64,000 nt of DNA from JBBIPA01 sp963820495 (GTDB taxonomy: Bacteria; Chloroflexota; Dehalococcoidia; GIF9; UBA5629), in the NCBI GenBank assembly GCA_963820495.1, contig CAWGAF010000002.1, positions 682,001 through 746,000 on the forward strand. The letters run 5' to 3'. The notes beneath the pieces are model-generated. The model was not told where the DNA came from and did no database searches. It worked only from the letters and a program-made list of their open reading frames with translations. Both the position numbers and the translations under genes were made by a program. This document shows positions 33,955-41,734 of the stretch, piece after piece; position 1 is the first letter of the stretch, and each line of letters begins with the position of its first letter.

Positions 33955-34794
33955 TTATAGGAAACTAGTAATTAGAGTTTTCTCAGCGTTTTTAGCATAC
34001 TCCATTGGGCTTAAGTATTGCAACGAACTATGCGGCCTGCTTTCGTTGTAGTCTATTCTCCAGGCTTCGATAGTCTCGCGTGCATCTTTCAAAGTGACAA
34101 ACCAGTTCTCGTTCAAACACTCATCACGTAACCTACCGATAAAACTCTCGGCATAGGCATTTTCCACAGGCTTCCCAGGGCGTATGAAGTTGAGCTTCAC
34201 TCCATTCCTATAAGCCCACTCGTCCACAGCCTTTCCAGTGAACTCTGGACCGTTATCTGTGGTAATCACCTCAGGTAGTCCTCTGGTTTCCGCCAATCGC
34301 TGCAGCACATTTACTACTCTCACTCCTCCGAGTGAGGTATCAACCTCGATTGCCGGGCATTCTCTGGAAAAATCATCGACGATGACCAGTGCTCTGAATC
34401 TGCGTCCTGTGCAGGTACTATCTGAAACAAAATCCATGGACCAACGCTGGTTAGCATGCTGTGGTTCTGGCAACGTAACTCTGATCATGGCTACCTTTTT
34501 CTTGCGTTTCTTTAATCTCAATGATAGGCCTTCTTCACTGTAGATCCGCTCGGTTTTCTTGTGATTGACTACCAGTCCTTCCCTTTTGAGTATGGCATGC
34601 AATCTGGCACAACCAAAACGTCTTCTCTGTTCTGCCAGCTCGCGTAATCGCGAGCGGAGTAAATCACCTCCACGTTTAACAGCCTTATAATCATAGGTAG
34701 CTCTCCAGATACTCACTAGCCGGCAGGCTCTGTTTGCACTCTGCCCAAGGCTTTCCACAGTGTATTTCGCTGCCTGGCGTTTGTCCCTGGGCAT
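33955..34794 (-). CDS. IS3-family transposase OrfB (DDE integrase domain)
   Basis: 279 residues. HTH_21-like start (RRRFGCARLHAILKREG), then an rve integrase core with catalytic acids in SMDFVSD, TTDNGPEF and SFIGRLRDE, ending YNESRPHSSL. Its ATG overlaps the orfA stop as TAATG. In IS3 elements the active transposase is the OrfAB fusion made by -1 frameshifting; the heptamer A-AAA-AAC in the orfA frame (minus 34806-34800) just before the orfA stop would serve, placing the ribosome in the orfB frame. Confidence 0.95.
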   Translation of the reverse strand: MPRDKRQAAKYTVESLGQSANRACRLVSIWRATYDYKAVKRGGDLLRSRLRELAEQRRRFGCARLHAILKREGLVVNHKKTERIYSEEGLSLRLKKRKKKVAMIRVTLPEPQHANQRWSMDFVSDSTCTGRRFRALVIVDDFSRECPAIEVDTSLGGVRVVNVLQRLAETRGLPEVITTDNGPEFTGKAVDEWAYRNGVKLNFIRPGKPVENAYAESFIGRLRDECLNENWFVTLKDARETIEAWRIDYNESRPHSSLQYLSPMEYAKNAEKTLITSFL

Positions 34795-35060
34795 TAAAAG
34801 TTTTTTGACAGTAGTTCCTTAAGAACTCTGTTATCCAGGGCCTGATCAGCCACTATCTGCTTGAGGCGTCTGTTCTCATCTTCAAGCGCCTTCAGCCGCT
34901 TGAGTTCGCTTACGGTCAGTCCGGCGTATTTAGTTTTCCAGTGGTAGAAGCTGGCATTGCTCATACCGTACCTGCGACAGAGATCTCCCACCTTTGCCCC
35001 AGCTTCTGCTTCCTTCAGAACGTTGATGATCTGTTCTTCCGTGTACCTTTTACGGGTCAT
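34794..35060 (-). CDS. IS3-family transposase OrfA (HTH_8)
   Basis: 88 residues. Helix-turn-helix YTEEQIINVLKEAEAG, LCRRYGMSNASFYHWK binds the terminal repeats, and the leucine-zipper region ALEDENRRLKQIVAD mediates multimerisation. RBS AGGAGG lies upstream of ATG 35060. Ends SKNF followed by TAA overlapping orfB. Confidence 0.95.
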   Translation of the reverse strand: MTRKRYTEEQIINVLKEAEAGAKVGDLCRRYGMSNASFYHWKTKYAGLTVSELKRLKALEDENRRLKQIVADQALDNRVLKELLSKNF

Positions 35061-35240
35061 GTTAAGTCCTCCTTTTTATCTTCTTAACACCGGAAGACTC
35101 TAATTATACCTTTCCTAGTTTATGGGGGTGGGGTCAGGTGATTTATGATTATCTCTATGTCATTGGAGTGGAGGATGCTAATCTTAGGCAGCGTTGAAAC
35201 GGGACAGTGAGATAGAAGTTGGCAGGCAATGTCAGGACTA

Positions 35241-35894
35241 TTAAATGGTAATGATACCTTTGCGCAGAGCATATTTGACCAATTCCGCACGATTGTGGAT
35301 GTCTAGTTTAGCCATTAGGCTGGTCTTATGTCCTTCGGCGGTCTTGGGGCTGATTGATAGCATGTTAGCTATTTCTTGGATAGTATAACCTTCGGCTAGC
35401 AGTTTCAGAACCTCTCTTTCTCGTACTGTTAGCTCGTCATAAGGGTCAATGCCTCTTTTTAAAGTTCCACCCTGTCGATAAACCTCAACCAGGAATTTGG
35501 CAACTGAGGGAGATAAAAATGAGTCTCCTCGGTAGACAGAGCGAATACCGGTAGTTAGCTCTGAAGATGCTGCTGATTTGCTGATGAAGCCATAAGCTCC
35601 TGCCTCGATAATCGGAAACACGTATTCCCTATCATCATACTGGGTAAGTGCTAGCACTTTTATGGTGGGGGACTCTTTGTGTATGCGATGTGTCGCTTCT
35701 AGCCCACCCATAATAGGCATAGCAATATCCATGAGCACTACATCAGGAGCTAGCTTTCTGACCATTTCTATAGCCTCTTTTCCATTGGAGGCTTCACCGA
35801 CCACCTCTATATCCGCGGCTAGCCCCAGCAGAGCACAAATTCCGTCCCGAACAATGGTATGGTCGTCTACTACTAATACTTTAATCTTTTTCAT
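35241..35894 (-). CDS. NarL/FixJ-family response regulator
   Basis: 217 residues: receiver with acceptor Asp56 (VLMDIAMP) and Lys in ISKSAASS, and a LuxR-type DNA-binding domain (TVREREVLKLLAEGYTIQEIANMLSISPKTAEGHK). Its start lies 14 bp inside the end of the sensor kinase gene, so they are a cognate, translationally coupled pair. Target genes unknown. Transcribed toward the IS element. Confidence 0.93.
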   Translation of the reverse strand: MKKIKVLVVDDHTIVRDGICALLGLAADIEVVGEASNGKEAIEMVRKLAPDVVLMDIAMPIMGGLEATHRIHKESPTIKVLALTQYDDREYVFPIIEAGAYGFISKSAASSELTTGIRSVYRGDSFLSPSVAKFLVEVYRQGGTLKRGIDPYDELTVREREVLKLLAEGYTIQEIANMLSISPKTAEGHKTSLMAKLDIHNRAELVKYALRKGIITI

Positions 35895-37083
35895 TGGTTA
35901 GGCTTCTAACCAGTGGTATTAGGACATTAACGCTGGTTCCCTGACTAAGCTGAGATTCGATAGAGCAATGGCCGCCCAGTAACCTAACTCTTTCCTTTAT
36001 GCTGAATAGTCCCGCTCCTCGTCCACTTTCTTCGATATGTGTAATTTTATTAACTTCGAATCCCATGCCATCATCGGTTATTCGTAGAACAATTTCGTTA
36101 TTGTGCCGTTGTATGCTAATGGTTACGTTTTTTGCTTTGGAATGGTGTAGGATATTTCCTACGCTTCCCTGGATGATGCGGAAAAGCCCGGATTCCATCT
36201 GTTGAGAGAAAGAGGAGCTTAGCTTCTCATCGAATTTGAAAGACACATTAATACCAGCAGGAGTGAGATTAGTCTCAGCGTAGTGACAGATAGCAGGAAT
36301 CAGCCCAACTGTGTCTAAAAGTGTAGGTCGCAGGTCAGCTATTAACCTGCCTACCTCATTGCCTATTTGGACTGCCAACGAATGTACTTTCTTAAGCCTG
36401 GCTTTGAATTCGATATTGTTAATATCGGTTCTATCTGCCATTTCTACGAGGGCTTGTAAGTTGAGTGCCAGGCCGGAAAGCGTTTGGCTGGTCTCGTCAT
36501 GCAGTTCCCGGGCAATTCTCCGTCGTTCCTCATCCTGAGCTACCAGTATTTGATGAGCTAGCCTACGGTATCTTTCCCTGCTCCTTCGCAGTTGTTCATA
36601 AAGGTTAGCCTGCTCAATAGCTATACCAAGCTGGTCACCGATTGAATCTAGGATAAGCATGTCTCTTTCACTGAAGCGGTGTGGAGTATGGCTGGCAACG
36701 TTCATTACTCCCAGCACATTGCCCTTTGCCCGAAGTGGAACACTGACAAATGCTCTTAAACCCTCGGTGCTGATTAAGCTAGGATGAGCAGCGTTAGGTT
36801 CCGATGCTAGGTCTTCAACTAGTTTGGCTTCGCCACTTTGGGCTACTTTTCCAGCAACTCCCTCTCCCAGACGCAGTTGCATTTCCTCAGCGTATTTGGG
36901 TGATAGATTATGGTATACGCGGTAGTAAAGAGTCTTGGTCTGCTGATCCAGCAGCATTATTCCTCCTACGTCCCCATTTATGATGTTGAGAACAGTATCT
37001 AGCCCGATTTTGAGGATGGCATTTAGGTCTCTGAGCCCGCTTATGGCTGCTGAAACCCGTCCAAGAGCTTTATCTTTTTCCAT
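35881..37083 (-). CDS. GAF sensor histidine kinase, NarX-like (HisKA_3)
   Basis: 400 residues. GAF domain about 15-165 (VGGIMLLDQQTKTLYY, FVSVPLRAKGNVLGVMNVA), coiled linker, HisKA_3 with phospho-His in RIARELHDETSQTLSG, and HATPase (DDGMGFEV, GAGLFSIKERVRLLGG). No membrane segment, so a cytosolic sensor. Pairs with the downstream NarL-type regulator. Upstream, divergent from rpsF across about 200 bp. Confidence 0.93.
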   Translation of the reverse strand: MEKDKALGRVSAAISGLRDLNAILKIGLDTVLNIINGDVGGIMLLDQQTKTLYYRVYHNLSPKYAEEMQLRLGEGVAGKVAQSGEAKLVEDLASEPNAAHPSLISTEGLRAFVSVPLRAKGNVLGVMNVASHTPHRFSERDMLILDSIGDQLGIAIEQANLYEQLRRSRERYRRLAHQILVAQDEERRRIARELHDETSQTLSGLALNLQALVEMADRTDINNIEFKARLKKVHSLAVQIGNEVGRLIADLRPTLLDTVGLIPAICHYAETNLTPAGINVSFKFDEKLSSSFSQQMESGLFRIIQGSVGNILHHSKAKNVTISIQRHNNEIVLRITDDGMGFEVNKITHIEESGRGAGLFSIKERVRLLGGHCSIESQLSQGTSVNVLIPLVRSLTNEKD

Positions 37084-37279
37084 ATAGGATTCATTCCTCG
37101 TTAAGAAAGCCTTACATATTTAATATAGATGAAATAGAAATGCCTCTCAAAACAATTAAAAAGGTAACTGTTCAAAAGACTATAGCAAATCTGGAATTTT
37201 TGCAACTTCAGGTGATGCTGCTTTATTTATTTTGTTATGTTATAATAACATAGTTTTTTTAGTTTGAAGGTGAAGTAAA

Positions 37280-37567
37280 TTGCCAAATTATGAATTAGTG
37301 TACATTGTTAGTCCAGAGGTAACCGATGAGGAGATGCCTAATATTTTAAACAAGGTTAGTGAGTCTGTTACTAAGATAGGTGGCAGTGTAACTGAATTAG
37401 TTCAGTGGGGTAGAAAGAGGCTGGCTTATCCTATAAAAAAATTCGGGGAAGGTAATTATGTATTCGCTCGAATCGAAATGAAGCCAGCGGTAACAAGAGA
37501 ACTCGAGGCGAATCTTAAACTATCCAACGAAGTTATACGGCATTTGCTGATAAGATCAGAAGCTTAA
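37280..37567 (+). CDS. rpsF: 30S ribosomal protein bS6
   Basis: 95 residues. PNYELVYIVSPEVTDEE and LVQWGRKRLAYPIKKFGEGNYVF are typical bS6. The start is TTG 37280 with GAAGGTGAAG upstream; no ATG is available at the right place. A TATAAT at 37241-37246 inside an A/T palindrome may be the -10. First gene of rpsF-ssb-rpsR-rpmH-rnpA-yidD. Confidence 0.95.
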   Translation: MPNYELVYIVSPEVTDEEMPNILNKVSESVTKIGGSVTELVQWGRKRLAYPIKKFGEGNYVFARIEMKPAVTRELEANLKLSNEVIRHLLIRSEA

Positions 37568-37589
37568 ATTTAAGAGGGAAGGGGGCATT

Positions 37590-38006
37590 ATGGCTAGTTT
37601 GAACAGGGTTATGCTTATTGGGAATGTCGGTACTGACCCGGAGATGCGTTTTACGCCAAATGGTAGCCCGGTAACTTCGTTTCGGATAGCTACTAATCGG
37701 GTTTTTACCACTTCTGATGGTGAACGAAAGCAGGAAACGGAATGGTTTACTGTAGTTTCCTGGCGTAAATTAGCCGAGAGTTGCAATCAGTTCTTAACCA
37801 AAGGACAAAGAGTTTACGTTGAGGGTAGTTTGCGAACCCGCACATGGGAAGGGCAAGACGGACAAAAACGATCACGAGTTGAGGTGATAGCAAACAGGGT
37901 ATTATTTCTTGATAAACAAGCTGTGGCACCTCTCCCGAGCGAGGAAGGTGTTTCAGAGGTACCAGAGGATATAATAGAACCTGAAGACCTACCCTTTAAG
38001 GAATAG
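37590..38006 (+). CDS. ssb: Single-stranded DNA-binding protein
   Basis: 138 residues. OB-fold with LNRVMLIGNVGTDPEMR, ETEWFTVVSWRKLAE and KGQRVYVEGSLRTR; acidic C-terminal tip EPEDLPFKE ends close to the DxPF consensus used to recruit partner proteins. The usual long disordered tail is short. RBS AAGGGGG. Sits between rpsF and rpsR as in many bacteria. Confidence 0.96.
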   Translation: MASLNRVMLIGNVGTDPEMRFTPNGSPVTSFRIATNRVFTTSDGERKQETEWFTVVSWRKLAESCNQFLTKGQRVYVEGSLRTRTWEGQDGQKRSRVEVIANRVLFLDKQAVAPLPSEEGVSEVPEDIIEPEDLPFKE

Positions 38007-38056
38007 GGTGCATAATAGATCAATGTTTATCATTCAAAGGAGGAAATAATTAAAGA

Positions 38057-38386
38057 ATGCCTGGAGGTAGCGGACCAAGAGTTAAAAGGGAGAGGACACG
38101 GAAATTTATCGTTAAACCGAAATTCTGTCCCTTTTGTGCAGATAAATCTGTAATTGATTACAAGGACATTTCTAAACTACGCAAATTTGTATCCGAGCGT
38201 GGTAAAATTGAGCCACGGCGTCGAACTGGTGTTTGCGCTAAACACCAGCGGAGTTTGGCACTAGCCATCAAAAGAGCACGGTTTTTGGCTTTGTTGCCTT
38301 ACACCCCGGCTCATGTCAGTTCCAGGGATATAGAAGAGATACTTCCAGTGGAGGAGAAAGTTGCCGAAGCGGACATATCAGCCTAA
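38057..38386 (+). CDS. rpsR: 30S ribosomal protein bS18, zinc-binding form
   Basis: 109 residues, longer than the usual 75-90 because of extra residues at both ends. FCPFCADKSVIDYKDI and a later Cys (TGVCAKHQ) give a C+ zinc-type bS18; LRKFVSERGKIEPRRRTG is the core. RBS GGAGGAAA. The extended C-terminus (VEEKVAEADISA) exists partly because rpmH starts inside it, overlapping by 26 bp. Confidence 0.95.
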   Translation: MPGGSGPRVKRERTRKFIVKPKFCPFCADKSVIDYKDISKLRKFVSERGKIEPRRRTGVCAKHQRSLALAIKRARFLALLPYTPAHVSSRDIEEILPVEEKVAEADISA

Positions 38387-38501
38387 AAAAACCAAAAGAA
38401 GGAATACGCATGGCTTCAGAGCCAGAAAAGCAACCAGAGGTGGGTGTGATGTCTTGAAAGCAAGACAACTAAAAGGGCGGTGGCGATTAACACCGGTTTA
38501 A
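38361..38501 (+). CDS. rpmH: 50S ribosomal protein bL34
   Basis: 46 residues from TTG 38361: KRTYQPKKTKRRNTHGF then RARKATRGGCDVLKARQ, unmistakably bL34. The TTG lies in rpsR, preceded by GGAGGAGAAAG, so the ribosome site is also rpsR coding sequence. One Cys replaces the common Arg/Gly before V-L. The usual dnaA neighbour is absent; here rpmH is joined to rpsF-ssb-rpsR. It overlaps the upstream GTG frame of rnpA. Confidence 0.93.
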   Translation: MPKRTYQPKKTKRRNTHGFRARKATRGGCDVLKARQLKGRWRLTPV

Positions 38502-38506
38502 TAATA

Positions 38507-38869
38507 ATGTCTAAAATATGGGCTTTAACAAAGAGAGCCCAGTATCAAAAAGTATATGGTCTAGGGGTGGCCAAGGGGGACAGGTTGGTAGTAGTAAAAT
38601 CCCTGGCAAATGGTCTTGAATTTAGTCGCTATGGTTTCTCGGTAAATAAACCTTTGGGTAAAGCTGTAATACGTAATCGAGTGCGTCGCTTGCTTAAAGA
38701 GATAGTACGCTCGATGCCAATAAAGCAAGGATGGGACATAGTATTTATCGCCCGCCAAGGAGCGGTAGACGCTGATTATCATCAGCTCAATGAATCAGTG
38801 GAGAAATTGCTGATACGAGCTGATTTGCTGTTGAATAAGAATGAAGTGGTTAGTACTGGAGTTAATTAA
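38507..38869 (+). CDS. rnpA: Ribonuclease P protein component
   Basis: 120 residues from ATG 38507; a GTG at 38480 would add 9 residues and overlap rpmH. LTKRAQYQKVYGLG starts the RnpA fold, and GFSVNKPLGKAVIRNRVRRLLKE is the conserved RNR motif that contacts the RNA. It assists RNase P RNA in 5' maturation of tRNAs. Standard order rpmH-rnpA-yidD. Confidence 0.94.
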   Translation: MSKIWALTKRAQYQKVYGLGVAKGDRLVVVKSLANGLEFSRYGFSVNKPLGKAVIRNRVRRLLKEIVRSMPIKQGWDIVFIARQGAVDADYHQLNESVEKLLIRADLLLNKNEVVSTGVN

Positions 38870-39050
38870 GCTATATCAGTCTACAGTATCACAAGTTACT
38901 CCATCTTCTTGCAGATATACTCCGACTTGTTCCCACTATGCCTGTGAGGCAATTGTAAAGTATGGGTTGATCAAAGGGGGGTGGTTAACAATTATTCGAA
39001 TCGCTCGCTGTAATCCATGGTCTCAAGGAGGCTATGATCCTGTCCCTTAA
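38841..39050 (+). CDS. yidD: Membrane protein insertion efficiency factor YidD
   Basis: 69 residues. LIKLYQSTVSQ, CRYTPTCSHYACEAI and GGWLTIIRIARCNPW are the YidD signature with its three conserved Cys. It overlaps the end of rnpA by 29 bp. It aids YidC-dependent insertion at the membrane; yidC follows one gene later. Confidence 0.95.
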   Translation: MKWLVLELIKLYQSTVSQVTPSSCRYTPTCSHYACEAIVKYGLIKGGWLTIIRIARCNPWSQGGYDPVP

Positions 39051-39094
39051 TCCTCTGGCATTTGTGTTTTTAGCAGCATGTAAGGTAAGAATTG

Positions 39095-40261
39095 ATGAAA
39101 GTTAAAATAAGTAAAATTCTATTTTTTACTACTTCTATCGTTTTATTTTGTTTAATTATCACTGGTTGCACTGGTCCCAGTGCACGTGGTTGGTCTGGTT
39201 TTTCTGGAAATAATGAGACTATTTATCTAGGGTCGATGGGTGGTGAAGTCTTAGCATTAAATCTCTCAGCGCGTGGCAAGGGGCTAAGTTTTCCCAATGA
39301 GGGTGAGTGGGAATATGCGATTAAAATGCCATCTTCCGCAGGTTCGATGTGTGGGCCTCTTCTTACTTGTGCACCTGGCAGCACTCCGGCTGGTGTGGCG
39401 ATATATGGGACACCTGTTGTCTCTGGTGATTTGGTATACGTAGGAACCTATAATGGCAAAGTCTATGCTTTAAACTCAGCTACGGGAGCACTAAGGTGGG
39501 TTTATCCAAGAGAAGGTAATGAGACTATAGGTGCTATTGTAGGTAATCTAGCTTTTGACAACGACACCGTTTATTTGGGTAGCTCCAACGGAAAAGTGTA
39601 TGCATTGGATGCAGCTACAGGTGACCATAAATGGGAATTCCCAACTGGAGAACGAATATGGACTTCTCTGGCAGTTAACGATGGTGTTGTCTATGTAGCC
39701 AGTTACGACCGTAAACTCTATTTTGTATCCAGCAATGATGGTAGTGAGCTTCGGCCGCCACTAGAGCTGCCAGCAGTAATGTGTTCATCTCCTGTGGTCT
39801 CTGGCGATAGTATCTTTTTTGGCACTTTCGATCGCAATCTATATGCTGTTGGTAAAATTGATGCCAAAATTAGATGGACGTTCGAAGGTGGGAACTGGTT
39901 CTGGACAGATCCACTGGTTAGGGGAAACATAATCTATGCAGGCTGCCTTGATGGCAAGATTTATGCTATCGATGCTGAAACTGGCACACAATTGTGGCAA
40001 TTCGCTGCTGACAAAGCCATTGTATCAAAACCCATAATTATGGCTGACTTGGTAGTAGCAGTTTCAGAATCTGGGTCGATGTACTTAATAAATGCAGCGA
40101 GTGGAAACGTGGAGAAAACAATATCAATTGGTTATGAAGTGATGGCGCCTCTCTATGCTATTGAAGATATTGTTTATGTCCACGCCAGGGACGATTATGT
40201 CTATGCTGTTGATGTTAAATCTGGGGAGATTGCCTGGAAGTTTAAGAAAGTTAGCAAGTAG
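39095..40261 (+). CDS. PQQ-type beta-propeller lipoprotein (BamB-like)
   Basis: 388 residues from ATG 39095. Lipoprotein signal ends IITGC (Cys about 25). The rest is a propeller of repeated blades: VYVGTYNGKVYALNSATG, VYLGSSNGKVYALDAATG, VYVASYDRKLYFVSSNDG, IYAGCLDGKIYAIDAETG, each with a W-x-F/Y closing strand. Such proteins are assembly scaffolds or ligand binders; placed between yidD and yidC, a role in envelope protein assembly is plausible but unproven. Probably anchored outside the cytoplasmic membrane. Confidence 0.88.
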   Translation: MKVKISKILFFTTSIVLFCLIITGCTGPSARGWSGFSGNNETIYLGSMGGEVLALNLSARGKGLSFPNEGEWEYAIKMPSSAGSMCGPLLTCAPGSTPAGVAIYGTPVVSGDLVYVGTYNGKVYALNSATGALRWVYPREGNETIGAIVGNLAFDNDTVYLGSSNGKVYALDAATGDHKWEFPTGERIWTSLAVNDGVVYVASYDRKLYFVSSNDGSELRPPLELPAVMCSSPVVSGDSIFFGTFDRNLYAVGKIDAKIRWTFEGGNWFWTDPLVRGNIIYAGCLDGKIYAIDAETGTQLWQFAADKAIVSKPIIMADLVVAVSESGSMYLINAASGNVEKTISIGYEVMAPLYAIEDIVYVHARDDYVYAVDVKSGEIAWKFKKVSK

Positions 40262-40269
40262 AGCTGATT

Positions 40270-41091
40270 ATGGAAGTCTGGAATATTATACTTAACGCCG
40301 TACTCAATAGTTTAATAGCTTTGAGTGCCATGGTGGGCAATAACTTTGGTCTGTCAATCATAATATTGACCGTTGTTGTTCGGTTCATCCTTTACCCATT
40401 GACTGTTCGGCAAACTCGCTCTACAAAAGTCATGCAAGAGCTGCAGCCAAAGATTCAGGAGCTCCAGAAGAAATATGCCAGGAATCAGCAGAAACTCCAG
40501 CAGGAGATGATGCAATTATATAAGGAAGCAAAGATTAACCCCTTGGGCTGTCTCTGGCCTATGTTAATCCAGTTGCCTGTTTGGATTGCGCTTTACCAGT
40601 CTATCATGAGGGCGTTAGCATCCACTCCAGAAGACTTAATTAAGCTATCACAAAGTCTCTATTCCTGGCCGATTGTTACTCAGGCATTACCGTTGGATGA
40701 GAGGTTCCTCTGGCTTCATTTATCCAAGCCTGACCCATATCTTATCCTTGCCGTACTGGTAGGGTTGACTATGTGGGTGCAACAAAAGATGGTCACGCCA
40801 CCGCCAGCTGATCCCAAGCAGCAGTCTATGACTCAAATGACTACTCTGATGATGCCTTTGCTGTTTGCCATGTTTACCTTATCTTTCCCCAGTGGCTTGT
40901 CTCTATATTGGGCAGTTTCAAATATAATTGGCATTATAATTCAGTACTTTGTTAGTGGTGGATGGGGTTATCTGAGAAAGCCATCTACTGCTAAGTCATT
41001 ACCGTCACCAAAGAAATTGCCTCCGGTTGAGCAGCAGTCCAAAGTTATAAAAGATGCTTACAAGGAGAAGAAAGGGACATTGAAAAAGTGA
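40270..41091 (+). CDS. yidC: Membrane protein insertase YidC (short form)
   Basis: 273 residues, without the large periplasmic domain of E. coli YidC. Five hydrophobic segments: ILTVVVRFILYPLTV holds the groove Arg (VRF), followed by a coiled-coil loop (QELQPKIQELQKKYARN), GCLWPMLIQLPVWIALYQ, LILAVLVGLTMWVQQKM and MPLLFAMFTLSFPSGLSLYW. Lys-rich C-tail may contact ribosomes. Its stop overlaps the jag start (GTGA). Confidence 0.95.
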   Translation: MEVWNIILNAVLNSLIALSAMVGNNFGLSIIILTVVVRFILYPLTVRQTRSTKVMQELQPKIQELQKKYARNQQKLQQEMMQLYKEAKINPLGCLWPMLIQLPVWIALYQSIMRALASTPEDLIKLSQSLYSWPIVTQALPLDERFLWLHLSKPDPYLILAVLVGLTMWVQQKMVTPPPADPKQQSMTQMTTLMMPLLFAMFTLSFPSGLSLYWAVSNIIGIIIQYFVSGGWGYLRKPSTAKSLPSPKKLPPVEQQSKVIKDAYKEKKGTLKK

Positions 41092-41732
41092 AGGAGATTG
41101 AAGTAAACGCTAAAACAGTAGAAGAGGCTAAAAAAGCGGCGCTAGAACAATTGGGCGTAACTGAGGATAGGATTGAAGTTATTGTTTTAAGAAAAGGACG
41201 TTCAGGAGTACTGGGAGTAGGTGCTGAAGAAGCCAGGATAAAAGTCAGGCTCCTGGAACAATCTCATGATAAGAACGAAGTAACTTCAGAAGCTAAAGAT
41301 GTTTTGGGAAATCTGATTAAATATCTGGGAATTGAAGCAGAGATTCATATTTCTCCAGAGTCTGAAGAGCTACCACTAACTTTAAACATTGACGGAGATG
41401 ACCTGGGAGTTTTAATCGGCCGCCATGGTCAAGCTTTGACTTCTTTACAATACATTCTCAGGCTGATAGTTGCGGAAAGGTTAAAAACCTGGACAGCTGT
41501 AAATATTGATGTTGCTGGATACAAGAAGCGCCGCTATGAATCTCTGAGAAATCTGGCTTTACGTTTGGCAGACCAGGTAAAAGCAAGCCGACGCTCGATT
41601 AATCTTGAACCTATGCCTGCAGATGAGCGCCGAGTTATCCATATGGCGTTATCTGATCACCTTGATGTTACCACTCAGAGCACAGGTGTTGGTGATGAGC
41701 GTAAAGTAGTTATTTTGTTAAGGAAGCGCTAG
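41088..41732 (+). CDS. khpB: Jag/KhpB RNA-binding protein
   Basis: 214 residues from GTG 41088. Jag-N domain (EVNAKTVEEAKKAALEQLG, SGVLGVGAEEARIKV), KH domain with GxxG in LIGRHGQALTSLQ, and C-terminal R3H domain (ADERRVIHMALSDH). KhpB binds RNA as a partner of KhpA and is usually next to yidC, as here. Confidence 0.93.
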   Translation: MKEIEVNAKTVEEAKKAALEQLGVTEDRIEVIVLRKGRSGVLGVGAEEARIKVRLLEQSHDKNEVTSEAKDVLGNLIKYLGIEAEIHISPESEELPLTLNIDGDDLGVLIGRHGQALTSLQYILRLIVAERLKTWTAVNIDVAGYKKRRYESLRNLALRLADQVKASRRSINLEPMPADERRVIHMALSDHLDVTTQSTGVGDERKVVILLRKR

Positions 41733-41734
41733 TA

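Larger units (their letters stand above)
33940..35136 (-). mobile_element. Complete IS3-family insertion sequence (IS407-like)
   Basis: 1197 bp bounded by imperfect terminal inverted repeats beginning TGACCC (left TGACCCTACCCCA, right as reverse complement TGACCCCACCCCC; a similar TAATTAGAG closes both ends about 37 bp in). It is flanked by a 4-bp direct target duplication GGTG (33936-33939 and 35137-35140), the size typical of the IS407 group. Both orfs are intact, with a frameshift heptamer, so it may be active. Confidence 0.92.
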
